A DNA stretch of 64,000 nt from positions 72,195,486 to 72,259,485 of the forward strand of contig NC_051086.1 of the NCBI RefSeq assembly GCF_004664715.2, read 5' to 3'. Positions 37,581 to 48,499 of this stretch are shown in pieces. The stretch's first letter is position 1. The number at the start of each line of letters is the position of its first letter. Origin of the DNA: Peromyscus leucopus (lineage: Eukaryota; Chordata; Mammalia; Rodentia; Cricetidae). Both the position numbers and the translations under genes were made by a program. The notes under the pieces were generated by a model. That model ran no database searches and was not told the DNA's origin. It worked only from the letters and a program-made list of their open reading frames with translations.

Positions 37581-39286
37581 AAGTCCTTTACAAAGTGACC
37601 TGTCATTAAATTTTTTTTAAGAGATAGGGTCCCCGCTCCTAAATCCCCGAATTTGCAGGTCAATTGGTCTTTTTCAACTGGCTTGATATTAATACACATC
37701 TGAAAGTCTGAGAACTCACAACCACCCCAGGCTTGCGCTGGGAAATGGGGAGTGTCCATTTTCCTTCTACAAGTCGGAGACATCGTCTATCTCGTTCTCA
37801 AGGCGAATGTTTGAAAAGCCAACGCCACTGCACATTACCGTGAAATACCACCCTCCCCCGGCTGAAGAAGAAAGTCGGCAGGGAGAGGGAAACAGGGGCG
37901 GCGGGAGCAGGGCTGGAGCCATGGTTCACCACGTTAAGGATTTTTCCAGTTTCCCTAAAGGGAAATCGGATCCACGTTAGGAGTGATCAAATGACTAACC
38001 TGGAAATTTGAAGAGTCACACTAGGACAAATAGCAGCTCTTCCAAACCCAGGAAACACTGCTGGTTCTGAGATGGGAAGGCTCCCACACATCATGGGGGG
38101 AGCAACACACAGTTAGAGCCAACCCTAAAGTTTACGCCACATAAAGGAATCTAAGCTCTTCATTAATTGCTAGGATCTGTTTAGGAGTTAGGGAGAAAAG
38201 CCACCTTCAAGTATGTACTTCTGCTTACTTAAGGGATGTGGATTCCATCTTAAAAAAAAAAAAAGATTCACTCACTCACTCATTCAAGTGGCAGGTTCCA
38301 GACCTGAAATTCTCCAAATACCACCCCTTATTTCTTTACCAACATGCAAACCCATTTTCTCCTCCGTACGATTAGAGGCCCTCCACTCTGAGAGCCTCCG
38401 CTTAAAGGAATCAACTGAATTTCCCAAGAGCCATTGTCGACAATTGTGCGCCCACAATTAGAAAATTCATAGCGCCCCCCCCCCAAGAAGTTCAAGGACA
38501 CAGGACTTACTGAGGTCCAATGGACAGAAAAACCAATGACACATGAATGTCATAAGCCTGATGGAGCTGCATGCAGGGCTGCCTCCAGCTGCCTCCTCAG
38601 AACCACAACTGGCAGGCGCAGGGGAAACACTGTGAACTACACACTTCACGAAAGTGCAAGCGCTCTCTCAATCCTTTAAGTACATCTTGCGATGCCACTC
38701 CTATGGGCCATGTCGTTTCAACCTCCTCCATCCAGGCCCCAACTCTCCGGAACTCAGAAGCTGAGCTATGCTTGTGTCTACTGGCTCTGATTGGTCCAGA
38801 GGAACATCTCTAGCTCCCTCCCCCAGATCTACAACTTTAGGGGGTTCTATGAAAGGTGGTTTTTTTCACCCCAAGAAAGGACAAGCTGTTAACTTAAATC
38901 TGCTCTTCTCCAAATCCTCCGGACTGTAAGGCCTTGCTCGACAGAGGGCCCTCCATAGAGAGGCGTAGGGAAATGTTCAACTTTTCCTAATGGGATCTCA
39001 GCCTTGCTTTAGAATAAACAGAACACTCAGAATAAATATTGCGGCAGGTGGTGCCACGCCCTCCTGCGAAGGATCACATTTGCCCCTCTTCCCAGCTGGA
39101 TGCTTGGAACCCACACTGGCATGCTGACTTGGAGGTGCAGGTGCAGGGTCACCTCACAGAAATGCTCACCTGGGCTTTTCACCTCCCTCTGCTGATACCC
39201 TGAAGGCACAAACCCCAGCCTCCAACAGCTGCCAGTGCTCGGTTTGAAAGTCTCGCTAACATCCCAGCCATGGCTCTCCTACTTAC
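37581..39286. other. unique intronic sequence near exon 5
   Basis: No repeat of clear identity. A C run lies at 38475-38484. No additional exon is recognised. Confidence 0.4.
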
Positions 39287-39328
39287 CTTGGGCTGCGCAC
39301 GACGAGGAAATGCAACTTTGGGGTCAAT
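39287..39328 (-). CDS. MSI2: MSI2 coding exon 5
   Basis: 42 nt, exactly 14 codons ([14 protein letters not shown], residues 91-104). The acceptor is TTTTTCTCCAG (AG at 39330-39329) and the donor is GTAAGT (GT at 39286-39285). It forms the end of RRM1 and the start of the linker to RRM2. Both borders are phase 0, so skipping it would keep the frame. Confidence 0.96.
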
Positions 39329-42300
39329 CTGGAGAAAAATAAAAATAAAAAAAAGAAGTCAATGAAATAGCTTGGAGAGCAGGGAACAAAAATGAATAAC
39401 CAACCATCTAATTATTAATCACTCATTTCTCAGGCTTAAACCTCAGCTTTTAGTAACTTCTTGGGCAATTCAAAAGCTCCTTCAGCTTTGATGTCCACTT
39501 TCACCATCCTTCTCCCCATGGGACTTATGAGGTTCACCTTTCTGGAATGCTCCACTATGCATTTTAGTGAGGGAAGGGCTTTATAAGCTAGAGCTCATGC
39601 ACTGTTACTCAGACATGGGTAACTTCTCTTCCACAGACCCTGAATACGAAATGGTACCCAGAGCTAATGTGCAATGTGTGGCCAGAAAAGATGGGTACAA
39701 TGTTATCTATAGGAAAAAAATTTAAATGCCAAGTTCCTCCAGCTGTAGGTAAATAGGCAATTGTTTCTTCTCCCTGGCAAAGTGGGGAAAGGAGATTCCA
39801 AAGGGGGGGGGGGAGAATCAACAATATCCAACATAATGCTCAGCTCAGATTAACTCACTAGTGTCTGCAAAGTAAAGTTACTCAGCATGATCAAGAAGGT
39901 CTTTTACAGCCAGGCATGGAGGCTCCCACCTGGAAATCCCTACACTTGAGAAGCTGAGGGAGGGAGATCACTGAGAGGTGGAAGGCCCCCCTGGTAAGCC
40001 ATAGCTGAGTTCTAGTGAGACCCTGCCTCAAAAAAATCATTTGCATTTCTTGTGGGTATATCTCAAAGACAGCAGGTATCAGTGACTTGTTTCTTTTAAA
40101 AAAAATTGAAAAAAAAAACTGTAATAAAAGAGGGAAAGAAAGGTAAATGTATAAATTAAATACACATGGATTAAAAAAAAAAACCCACAGGGATGAAACT
40201 ACATGACCAACCCAAAGTCCAAATTAGAAAGGCCTAATTGCAGGGGGGGTTAAAAAGAAAACAGCTGGACAGAAGTGGGAACCTAGCAGTGACTCGGGTA
40301 TTCCCCCACCCCACCTCCACCCCATGGAAAAAGCTCCCCACGCTACATCAGCCGCCGGCTAGCAGAGCACATGATTCTCCATCAGTGACTAGCTTTACAA
40401 TTCCCACAAAAGCATTTGAGTCTAACAGCTGACGTGAGGAGAAAAAAGTTACTGCCTAGATAAAAACAGGGAGGAATTTAAAAAAAAAAAAAAATCCCAT
40501 CACTGGTTTCCATTAGATTTCTAAATGTCACACATCTTTTGAGCACAGCTCAACGTGGAGAAAGACATAGGTTTTGCTACAAGTTATTTATTTATGAGCT
40601 CTGGCTTCCGCATCATAAATTAGCCCTTTAAAAAGTAAATCTGAACCTGTCACTTAAGAAAATAATCATGCTTTGGGAATAACTGCAGGGATGACACTCG
40701 CCACCCCCTCCCCCATCCCAGATAATCCCTGGGTCCCTTAGAGGCCCAGCCTGTAAGACATACAAAGACAAAAACCACTTTTATTAGGGTAGTTTAAAGA
40801 CCTAAAAATCAACCTTGTAAGCACCACCTGAGAAATGAGAGATTACTGTTCAAAAGCTAAAACACACTCAAGTCTTGGATCTAGGAACAAGATTAATACT
40901 GCGTCTACAGGTGTGCCCAGCACTGACTAGAGTTTCTCTACAAAAGAAATACAACAGGTGTGGATTTCCATTCTGTCGCCAAAACGGAGACACACGCTCG
41001 GCTCTGTTCACTCAAAAGACGCACTCCTGAGGCTTGATGGCTCTGAGCAACAACACACAGGTGCAGAGAGAAGTCACCTTGTTTGTGTGGAAACAAAGAG
41101 GTACAATCCAGGAAGGGCTGGGGCGAGAAAAGTACAGCGAAGAAAATGAAGTACTAAGATTAAAAGAAAAAAAAAGTAAAATTACAAAACCAAAAGCCAA
41201 TTTGGGACTGCACTGTATGTGCAGAGTTTTCCACACTGAGATCTCCGAGGCCTAGGAGGCGTCAAGGCAAGAGGAAGGCAAATCCCAACCTTTTGTACAT
41301 CCCAGTCAACTATTTTAAAAAAAGAAAGAAAGAAAGAAAACTACCCCAAATGAAAACATTAGTTACTGAGGCACAGAGCTAGCGCGGGCTCTAGTCCTCT
41401 AGAAAACACTAGGGTACTATTTTGGATGCGAATGGCCTTTACCTAAACAAAGCTTTTAAGGTAACAGTAAACAAGATCCTCGTTTCCATGTCAATAAACC
41501 AACCGCTTCTGCCTCCTGCACTGAACGTTGAAACAAAGTCAAAAGCTAGGTTATACTAAGTAATAGCAATCAAAATATGTCTACAAAACAAACAGGGGTG
41601 GAAAAGCCTAGGGCCCAGCAATGGATCCTAAGGGATCCTGAGGGATCCTGAGGGATCTGACTAGCCAGCACCCACTAAAACCTAACTCCAGTTCTCCCAC
41701 CCGGACAAAAGGAAGGCACGAGAAATCACAAATCCGCTTTGAATTTTTCCTGCGAAATCTCCCTAGCTTTGTGATACGTCTAGCCAAGAAGTCAAGGAGG
41801 AAGAAATAAACTGTTCAGACATTCCTTATCACCTTATCAATGATTATTCTTGATATTAAATGACCTGACGGCACAAACAGGCTGGGCCCTTCAGGCACTG
41901 ACAAGTCTAGGACAATAAATAAAGAGACCTAAGTGTGTAAGGCCTTTTCTGGGGGGGTAAGGGCAACATCTGACCTCCCTGATCATAAAAGAGGGTGAGT
42001 TTGCAAAATCAATTCAAGTGCACCAAAGGTTGACGGGGCTCTTCTCCACTCAGTGCTAAGAGACCAAAGAGCTCGGAAGACCCTCGAATTCCGCGGACTT
42101 TACAGAAGAGAAAGTGAGGGTCAAGTTTACAGTGGGCAGCTACCTCACCCACCCCACACACGAGCTCACAACACAACCGGGCCATCCTGTGCAGCCCAAA
42201 GGCACATCCCAAATATCACCTTGAGGCCTCTGCCTTAAGCAGTGGTAAAAATCCTGGTGAAATTCTGGTAAGCACACAGGGAAGGGAGGGGAGGCAGGAA

Positions 42301-44707
42301 GCCAGCAAGGGGGGGGGGGTGCTAAGCAAACCACTGGGAACTGCCCAGCCTCCTCCATCGTCGTATTTATTATTCCAGACTGACTATTTTTTTCCCCCTC
42401 TTACTCTCTGACCTCCACCTAGGGACTTTCAAATTCTGGATTTTATAAACTTCTAATGTTTTAAAAGTATCCACGCACCAATGAAAGGATCCGAAAGGGT
42501 GGACAGGGAGCAATCACTTTGAAACCTTATCAGCCTTCAATTCGACGCCATGTGGAGTAACCCCACTGGATGCCCGAATTGGCTGGGCCAGTATCTACCC
42601 TGCCTTTCCTTCTCAAACCACATCTCAAATCACTTGGCCTCCCAGAGAAACCTGTTGCCCGGACCTAAGATGAGCGCCCCCTCCCCTCATCCCAACCCCT
42701 GCCCCCTCCACCAGGAAGCAGGCTGTGCCTTCCCTTCTACAAGCCGATCCCAATGCCACAGGCTGGGCTGGGCGGACAAAGAAAGTTCCATTGGCTCTCC
42801 GGTGGAGTTTCTCTGCAAGGTCCCCTGGCGGAAGGCTACCCTCTCAGGGAACGGACCCCCCTCCCCCACAAGCCTTGGCCTGGCAGCGTCTGAAGCTGCG
42901 GTGGGGACAGACGACAAAAGAAACCCCCAAACCCAGCCACCGCGGCGAACTTCTGAGCCAACTCGCTAGCTGTTTCAAAGTACCCAGTGCTAGCACAGAG
43001 GCAAAAGAAGAAGGCGCTGTCCCTTTAAACAGGGCTGTCAATGCCCAGACCCGCACTGAAAAGGGGCAAACAGCAACCACAACCACAACAACAACAAAGC
43101 AACCTACCGTCTTGGAATCTAACTCATGGTGGGGCTGACCTAATACTTTATCTACACTTGCTGGGTCTGCGAAGGTGACGAAACCGAAGCCTCTGGAAGG
43201 AGACAAAGAGGGAGAAAAACAAAATGTGACACCATTGAAAGCAACAAGGAGACCCTATATTGCAGACTGGAGTACGAGAGTTGCCCCCCACGTACCCCCA
43301 TCCCCACCAGCTCCCTCTACTCTCACCCTAGCCCACAGTCCTCTGCCTTGCGAGGGAAAAATACCAAGGTTAGTGGGGGAAGCAGGACGCGGGGAGGGGG
43401 GGGGGCGAGGGGGGGGAGGCAGGGCGGCTGGAGGTAACTTGGAACACGCTGGTGCCTCCACTCTGGCCGCCTCAGTTTCCTCTCCTCCTCTTCCCTTCTT
43501 AAGGCTTTGTTTTATGCCCAAGGAAACCGGGCACTAAGATATTCATCCACCTCCCAAAGAGAGGACTTCAGAGTTTGGGAAAGGGAAAAAGGCATCCACT
43601 CAAAAATTTAAATTAAAAAAAAAAAAACTATGTGGAAAGTGGATGAAGCTGAATGTCATTTTACACAAGAGAACAAGACGCGACAGGAAAATGACTTCAA
43701 GCGGGAGAGATGGGCGTCTCTGAATCCAGAGTTCGGCCCTAATTAACAATAACCTTTGGGGTTATGGGGGGGGAGCAACGTTCCAGCCCAGCCACGCGCC
43801 TGAGCCCCATTCTAAATCCGCTTAGCTACTTCCGAAGACACCTCCAAAAATAAAACTAAAACTTTGTTCTAAAATAAAGGCAAAATCCAGAAGGAAATGC
43901 GTTACCTGGAGCGTTTCGTAGTGGGATCTCTCATGACCATACATTCTCTAATTTCTCCAAATTTGCTAAAATAGTCTCTAAGGCTATCTGTAGAGAGAGA
44001 AAGAGAGAGATGGGGGGGTGGGAGAAGGTGTGGAGAGGGAAAAGGCAATGCAAATTTTGATCAAGGACAAAAAGCAAAAGTAGTTTTCTGTTGCTATTCT
44101 GTTTTGTTTTTGCAATATTTTTGCACACGCGGGGGAAATTCGGCAACAGAGGTCGCGTAGAGGGCTCGGAAAGGATTTGCTATTTAAAAAAATAACCTTG
44201 CACAGGAGAAGTGGGGAGCCAATGGCGGGGAGGGGGGGGCTCTTACACTGGGATAACAAAGAGCAATAAAGAAACCAAGAAGGGGGGGACCCAGGCGTCC
44301 CCCCCCTCCCTCCCTTACCTGGTGAGGTCTGCCAGCTCAGTCCACCGATAAACATTTTACTAGAGGGAGAAAACATAACCGAAGTGAGCACCGATGTCAG
44401 ATCGGCCATTTTGACGTGTAACTTACAAAAGCTAAAAGGAAAGCTGGGGGGGAGCGGGCGGGCGCGAGCCGGGAGGTGGGCTGGGGGAGAAGGTGGCCGC
44501 CCCACGCCACCCCAAGATGCGCGAGTGCCCCAGGGGTGCGCGCGGGGGCGCGGGGGGCGCGCGGATGCCCCGCTCCGCACCGTCGCCCGCACAGCCCCGA
44601 GCGAGCCGGCGGCGGCGGCGCGGTGGGCAGCGGCTGGAAACTTACCCGGGGTCGTGCTGGGAGTCGTTGGCGCTGCCCGAGGTGCCTGGGCTCCCATTTG
44701 CCTCCAT
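39287..44707 (-). CDS. MSI2: MSI2, Musashi RNA-binding protein 2 (N-terminal five exons, partial)
   Basis: Musashi-2 is a cytoplasmic RNA-binding translational regulator with two RRM domains. It acts on neural and blood stem-cell mRNAs. Joining 44707-44646, 44359-44319, 43987-43906, 43192-43108 and 39328-39287 gives 312 nt, exactly 104 codons without a stop. That is about a third of the roughly 330-residue protein. The N-terminus reads [20 protein letters not shown]. Proline at residue 7 is, as I recall, the mouse-like form. RRM1 starts at about residue 22: RNP2 is MFIGGL (23-28) and RNP1 is RGFGFVTF (62-69), so the aromatic RNA-contact residues are present. All introns have GT-AG borders and phases match at every junction. 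RRM2 and the C-terminus lie outside the window. The promoter is a CpG island just upstream. There is no sign of a pseudogene. Confidence 0.97.
39909..40040 (+). repeat. old B1-like SINE
   Basis: 'gccaggcatggaggctccca' begins it, 'gagaagctgagggagggaga' follows, and 'gagaccctgcctcaaaaaaa' ends it: a diverged 7SL-derived element. Confidence 0.6.
41622..41660. repeat. four-unit (GGATCCTGAG)n tandem repeat
   Basis: Four units of about 11 bp, the first with 'taag' and the last shortened to 'ggatctgac'. Each of the first three contains a BamHI-type palindrome GGATCC. Confidence 0.85.
43108..43192 (-). CDS. MSI2: MSI2 coding exon 4
   Basis: 85 nt from the acceptor CCTTCCAG (AG at 43194-43193) to the donor GTAGGT (GT at 43107-43106). 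It completes Arg62 and encodes G63-T90. It starts with RNP1 GFGFVTF and continues through alpha-2 of RRM1 ([11 protein letters not shown]) to HHELDSKT. Confidence 0.97.
43193..43905 (-). other. MSI2: MSI2 intron 3
   Basis: 713 bp, GT-AG. G-rich tract at 43395-43430 on the plus strand (C-rich in the transcript). No repeat family seen. Confidence 0.9.
43906..43987 (-). CDS. MSI2: MSI2 coding exon 3
   Basis: 82 nt from the acceptor TCTCTACAG (AG at 43989-43988) to the donor GTAACG (GT at 43905-43904). It encodes D35 (completed) to S61 and two bases of Arg62, covering alpha-1 and beta-2 of RRM1 ([14 protein letters not shown], then [12 protein letters not shown]). Confidence 0.97.
43988..44318 (-). 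other. MSI2: MSI2 intron 2
   Basis: 331 bp, GT-AG. It contains an AGAGAG run close to the exon 3 acceptor, which supplies a CT-rich polypyrimidine tract in the transcript. Confidence 0.9.
44319..44359 (-). CDS. MSI2: MSI2 coding exon 2
   Basis: 41 nt between the acceptor CTCTAG (AG at 44361-44360) and the donor GTAAGG (GT at 44318-44317). It encodes K22-P34 ([13 protein letters not shown]), the beta-1 strand of RRM1 with RNP2. It enters with one base completing Gly21 and leaves with one base of Asp35. Confidence 0.97.
44319..44409 (-). CDS. MSI2: MSI2 alternative first exon (read-through of the exon 2 acceptor)
   Basis: An ATG at 44409 opens a frame that runs straight through the exon 2 acceptor into KMFIGGL. 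It gives the N-terminus [17 protein letters not shown], which is the known shorter MSI2 isoform start. The frame is continuous for 30 codons plus one base, then uses the normal exon 2 donor. Transcription would have to begin inside the 286-bp intron 1. The coding sequence doubles as the polypyrimidine tract and AG of the exon 1-to-2 splice. Confidence 0.9.
44360..44645 (-). other. MSI2: MSI2 intron 1 with an internal alternative transcription/translation start
   Basis: 286 bp between exon 1 donor GTAAG and the exon 2 acceptor, GC-rich in its first half. The alternative ATG at 44409 lies 50 nt upstream of the first exon 2 base. Confidence 0.88.
44646..44707 (-). CDS. MSI2: MSI2 coding exon 1
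   Basis: The start codon A is at 44707. The exon encodes residues 1-20 plus two bases of Gly21 and ends at the donor GTAAG (44645-44641). This low-complexity Gly/Ser N-terminus precedes RRM1. It lies within the CpG island. Confidence 0.96.
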
Positions 44708-45011
44708 AGCGGAGCCCCCCGCCCCCCCACCCCCGACACACCGAGCCCCACAGCGAAGCGGAGCGCAGCGGCGGCCGGCTCCGAGCCCCAGATCTCCGTC
44801 CCTCCTCCCCCGCCTCCTCCCCCGCCCGGCGGCTGCGAAGCTCCGCGAGCGCCGAGCCGGGCCAGCGGCGAGAGCCCGTCACACGTGGGCTCGGCTCAGC
44901 TCAGCCCCGCCGCCTCGCACACCCCCCGTCCCCGCCCCCCCCGGCCCATCCCCACCTCTCCCCCTCCTCCTCCCCACCCCCATCTCCTCCTCCTCCTCCC
45001 CCTCCTCCCGC

Positions 45012-45063
45012 GCACGTGGGGCGGAGTTCTAGAACGTCGTGTAACCAATGCGGTGACGTCACG
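45012..45063. promoter_or_regulatory. promoter element cluster: E-box, GC box, CCAAT, CRE
   Basis: Within about 50 bp: CACGTG (about 45013-45018), a GGGGCGGAG GC box, TTCTAGAA, CCAAT (45045-45049, plus orientation) and the palindromic full CRE TGACGTCA (45054-45061). It lies about 300-350 bp upstream of the MSI2 start codon. The clustering and spacing of CCAAT and CRE suggest the core of the promoter, possibly with divergent activity. Confidence 0.7.
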
Positions 45064-45720
45064 CACCCCGTTCGGTTTCCCCCCCCCCCACACATACACA
45101 CACATCCCGCCTGTCCGCGCGCGCACACTCGGCCCCCCGCGGCAGCGGGACCCACCGGGGGCGGCGCGCGAGCCCCGAGACTCGAGACGGGTGGGGGGGG
45201 GCCCACGTCAGCGGGGCGGGGAGCCGGGAAGTGCACCCCGAGTCGGCTCAGATCACATGGGCTGGGTGTGGGGGAGGGGGGAGGCGCGGAGAGCTCAGCC
45301 CGGGCGGCTCGCCGGGCGGGGAGGCGGCAGCGCCCCGGACCCCCCAAGTTCGCGCTAGCCATTCAAGTTCTCGGGTCCCTGCGCCCGATCCGGAGGTGGC
45401 ACCCGCCGCCCGCCCTGCCTCTGTGCCCCGGTTTCCAGCCACCGCGCGGAAATTTAGGTCAAGGACGCCGGGAGCACACCCACACCCTGAGCTCCCGGGG
45501 CGGTCCCCGAGACCCCGGGAATCGGAGGGGCTTCGGGATGGAGGAGACACCACCCCTACCCCCACCCCGCACAAACACCAGCCACAAGTTTTATTTTCCC
45601 TTCGCGCGGCAAGTTCTCTGGCTCCGGCTCCACACCGGGCACGTCCTGCACGGCTCCCCGCCCTTCCCCGGCAGAGGTACGGAGCCGTGCCCGCGAAGGT
45701 TATTTTGGAACTTTGAGAAA

Positions 45721-47229
45721 CAGACGCGATACCAGGGGGGCGAGAAAACACCCAAGACAGGGTTTGCGCGTTACTCAAACCACGATTTAAAAATATAATA
45801 AAGTGGGCTTTTAGGGGTCAAGGTCAAATGATTGGGGTTCACAAGCACATGTTTATGCAGAATGAGTGGTAGTTGGGGAGCGTCTCGAGGGTGGCTAGGA
45901 TGGGTGGTTATTTCAGAAACTCCCCCCGGCCCGATTATTCGTCTGTTACCTATTTTGTTTATTATGTTTAAAGTTACTCGGGCTTCCTATGTAGAGTAAA
46001 AGTGCGTCAGAGTGAAATGGCCCTAGATCTCCCAAGACCTGGGGGAGGTCTTTGAGGTAACAAAGCGCCCCCCTCCCCCGTTTTCGGAGGAAAACCATAA
46101 GGTGCCTCACGGATCCTGGCACGCAGTAGGTGTTTAGTAAAAGCTGCCTTCCTCCCCTGGAGAAGTGTAAACTCCAAAAGGATGTTTGTAGCTTCCCAGA
46201 GACATTGCACACTTCGGATTCCAGGCTGGCCAGATTCAGGCTGTATTCAATTTATGGGGTATTTAAAACAGTACGGATACAATTATCCTTATTGTTTTAA
46301 ATTATTACAATAAACCAAGTTAATATGGCATGAGGGGCAACATAAAGTTGTGGTTCATCAAATACCCGGATTAATGTTAAGCATGCATTGATGCCCAATT
46401 AACACTTTTCCATTAATTTTCATAGAATTAGGAGACAATGGAATACACTCAACACCAAAACTGTGCCGTGCCCACTGTGGGTTTCAGAACGTTTGGAAAA
46501 TCTCAACACCAGCCAAAGCCTTGAGTGATCAGGACTTTCAATCTCTCCCCTAAACTGGAAAAATGCCTCTCTGACAGGATTGGTGGGGTAGGGTGGAGCG
46601 TTTGAAGAGCACAATGTAAAAGTCCCTTTTTTAATTGCCAGCTTACATGGATCGTGTTTTATTATGAATGGTTAGTGAATATAACTTCTGGAAGGCACTT
46701 CATAAGACTTCAAACCACAAACCATACCGTTTCCCAACACTCCAACCAAACTGATTCTCGAATCATCTGGGGACCCACGTGTTAAAGAGCCGCATGTTAT
46801 GCTGGTAGTTGTTTATTGCGATTACGCTCAATAACAACATACGGGCAACACGGCTAATTGGATTATATTTTGGACTTTTACCACAGAACCACGGACCATC
46901 AGAGCCAGAGAGGCCTCCTTTCCTTATCCAGCCCTTTCCTTGAATATGGGAGTCCTAAAGGTGCCAGGCTGTAAGGCTGTATTCCCATCTCAACCAGTTC
47001 GTCCCTAAGAGGAACCCTGGCCAAGGTCCAGTGCCCTTTGGCTCTGCAGCTGCCCCTCACTGGGCAGAAGTGGGTAGCTGCCTTCCTGATGTAGACTTGA
47101 ACTGTTAAGTGGTGGGTTGAGTGAAAACCTGGGGGGTACCAAGCTCCTAGCACTGCAGAGGCCAAGCCAGGGCCTGATAAAGCACTCGGGGAAGGCTCCA
47201 TCCATCCATTGTTATTACTTAGTTTGGTA
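45721..47229. other. unique upstream sequence
   Basis: No gene or repeat is recognised. AT-rich blocks at about 46240-46430 and 46620-46880 ('tgttttaaattattacaata', 'gttgtttattgcgattacgc') look like possible conserved upstream elements of MSI2. Confidence 0.4.
46240..46880. promoter_or_regulatory. candidate conserved upstream block
   Basis: Repeat-free AT-rich sequence 1.5-2.2 kb upstream of the start codon, with 'gcccaattaacacttttcc', 'gtgttttattatgaatggtt' and 'acggctaattggattatatt'. The call rests on composition only. Confidence 0.35.
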
Positions 47230-47275
47230 TTATCGGAGACAATCTTGCTACCCCAGGCTGGCCTTGAATCCTCAC
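47230..47275 (-). repeat. B1-like fragment
   Basis: 'ccccaggctggccttgaatc' is the B1 right-monomer landmark in reverse. The rest is lost. Confidence 0.5.
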
Positions 47276-47340
47276 CAGAGCTCTGACTGCCACTGACCCC
47301 ATCACCACCACCACCACCAAGTTTTATTTTCCCTTCGCAG

Positions 47341-47567
47341 ATTATTGTTTTGTTGAGATAGTGTCTCCTGTGGCCCAGGCTGGTGGCAAACTCCCTAGAT
47401 TGCAGAGGATGGCCTTGAACGGCTGACCTTTTTGCCTCTGCTGCTGGGATTCTAGGCGTGCACCACCATGCCAGGTTTATGCAGATGCTAGGGATCAAAC
47501 CCGGGGCTTCGGGGCTTGTCTTGTCGGGAAGGAAGGCAGTCTACCAAGGGAGCCACAACCTCCTGCA
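47341..47567 (-). repeat. B4 SINE (reverse)
   Basis: It begins with reverse B1-like 'ggcccaggctggtggcaaac' and 'ttctaggcgtgcaccaccat', then the reverse tRNA-like head 'agggatcaaacccggggctt' and 'ctaccaagggagccac'. Confidence 0.75.
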
Positions 47568-48309
47568 GGTTTTTGGTTGGTTTGGTGTTGTTTTCACCAG
47601 GTGGTAACATTTTGGTTACAGACCTTCCCTTGCTCTATGATGCTGAGTTCTGACAAATGCCCAGACTGTATGACGCCCACCAGGATAAACACTCCGAGCA
47701 GTTTCATTATCCCCGAGCCCCGGCTGCTACTGCCCTTTGCACTGGGGTATTTATTTGTAAGATTCTGCATTTCTTCTCCAGCTGGCTCTCTCAGGGTACC
47801 AGTGACGGTCTGTACCTGGCTAGGCAGTTCCTTCCTGAGACTTCCTCCTTCCCCTCTCTGTGCATTCTCACACTCCCCTGGGTTCTCTGGTCCCGGGCCA
47901 CCTTTCCTCTTGCCCTCTCTGATTCTCTGCTTTTCCTTTAAATGTTGGTGTGCTTCTCCAGCCCGATCCTCTCCTCCAGGTACCTCGTCCCGGATGACCT
48001 TCTGAGCAGGATTGGATTTAAATACCACCTACGTGCTGATGCCACTCCAAATGTCCAGCCTTCGCCTCACCAGAGTTCCAGGCTCGGCTCAGGGTCCTCT
48101 TCTCTATACATCTCCACTTACCCTTCCTAAAGATATTCTAGATGCAACATGGCCAAAGCCACACACAGACTATTCTCCCCTCTTTTTGGAATCCATGTCA
48201 ATGAATGTCCTCAGCCAGCCTGGAGACAACATGCTTGAACTCTGACCTCACTGTGTGCAGCTCACCCAGGCGTCTGTGGAATTCACCTCTTAAAGATCGC
48301 TCAAATCCA

Positions 48310-48485
48310 TCTTTTTTTTAAAAATTAAGTTTCTTTCCATTGTATGCGTGTGTGTCTGTGGTCAGAGGACAACCTTCAGGAGTCTGTCCTTCCTTTCTCC
48401 TGGGTTCCAGAGGTTGAATTCAGGTGTGAGGTCAGGCTTGCCTGGCAGGAACTTTTACCCAATGAACCATCTCACTGGTTCATCA
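48310..48485 (-). repeat. B3 SINE
   Basis: 'gtggtcagaggacaaccttc', 'gttccagaggttgaattcag' and 'ggcttgcctggcaggaactt' with 'aaccatctcact' follow reverse B3 order. Confidence 0.85.
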
Positions 48486-48499
48486 AAGCCGTCTCTCTC

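Larger units (their letters stand above)
1..39286 (-). other. MSI2: MSI2 intron 5 (5' part, runs off the window)
   Basis: This is the intron that begins with the GTAAGT donor directly after exon 5 (GT at 39286-39285) and continues in the direction of transcription to the left window edge. MSI2 is a very large gene in other mammals, so a long intron here is expected. I looked for the next coding exon, which should encode the start of RRM2, and saw none, but I could not align systematically. The interval holds SINEs, old MIR/L2/MaLR pieces, simple repeats and AT-rich unique blocks, listed separately. Confidence 0.75.
39329..43107 (-). other. MSI2: MSI2 intron 4
   Basis: 3.8 kb with GT-AG borders. 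It contains an Alu/B1-like piece (39909-40040), several A runs, a four-unit GGATCCTGAG repeat (41622-41660) and a G run (42310-42319). The rest is unique. AT-rich unique sequence at 40440-40700 could be conserved. Confidence 0.9.
44380..45720 (-). promoter_or_regulatory. MSI2: CpG island and promoter of MSI2
   Basis: A sharp jump to very GC-rich, CpG-dense sequence covers exon 1, intron 1 and about 1 kb upstream, and ends near 45720 where AT-rich sequence resumes. There is no TATA box at a sensible distance. The 5'UTR is probably the C/G-rich stretch immediately above 44708. The exact transcription start cannot be read from sequence. Confidence 0.92.

Noticed and set aside
39287..44707. MSI1 instead of MSI2, or a processed Musashi pseudogene
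   Set aside because: The N-terminus [20 protein letters not shown] and the alternative [10 protein letters not shown] start are MSI2-specific, and the exons are separated by introns with intact GT-AG borders.
44384..45798. Long open frames on both strands over the CpG island (up to 324 codons)
   Set aside because: High GC content lowers stop-codon frequency. The only supported coding parts are MSI2 exon 1 and the alternative start on the minus strand.
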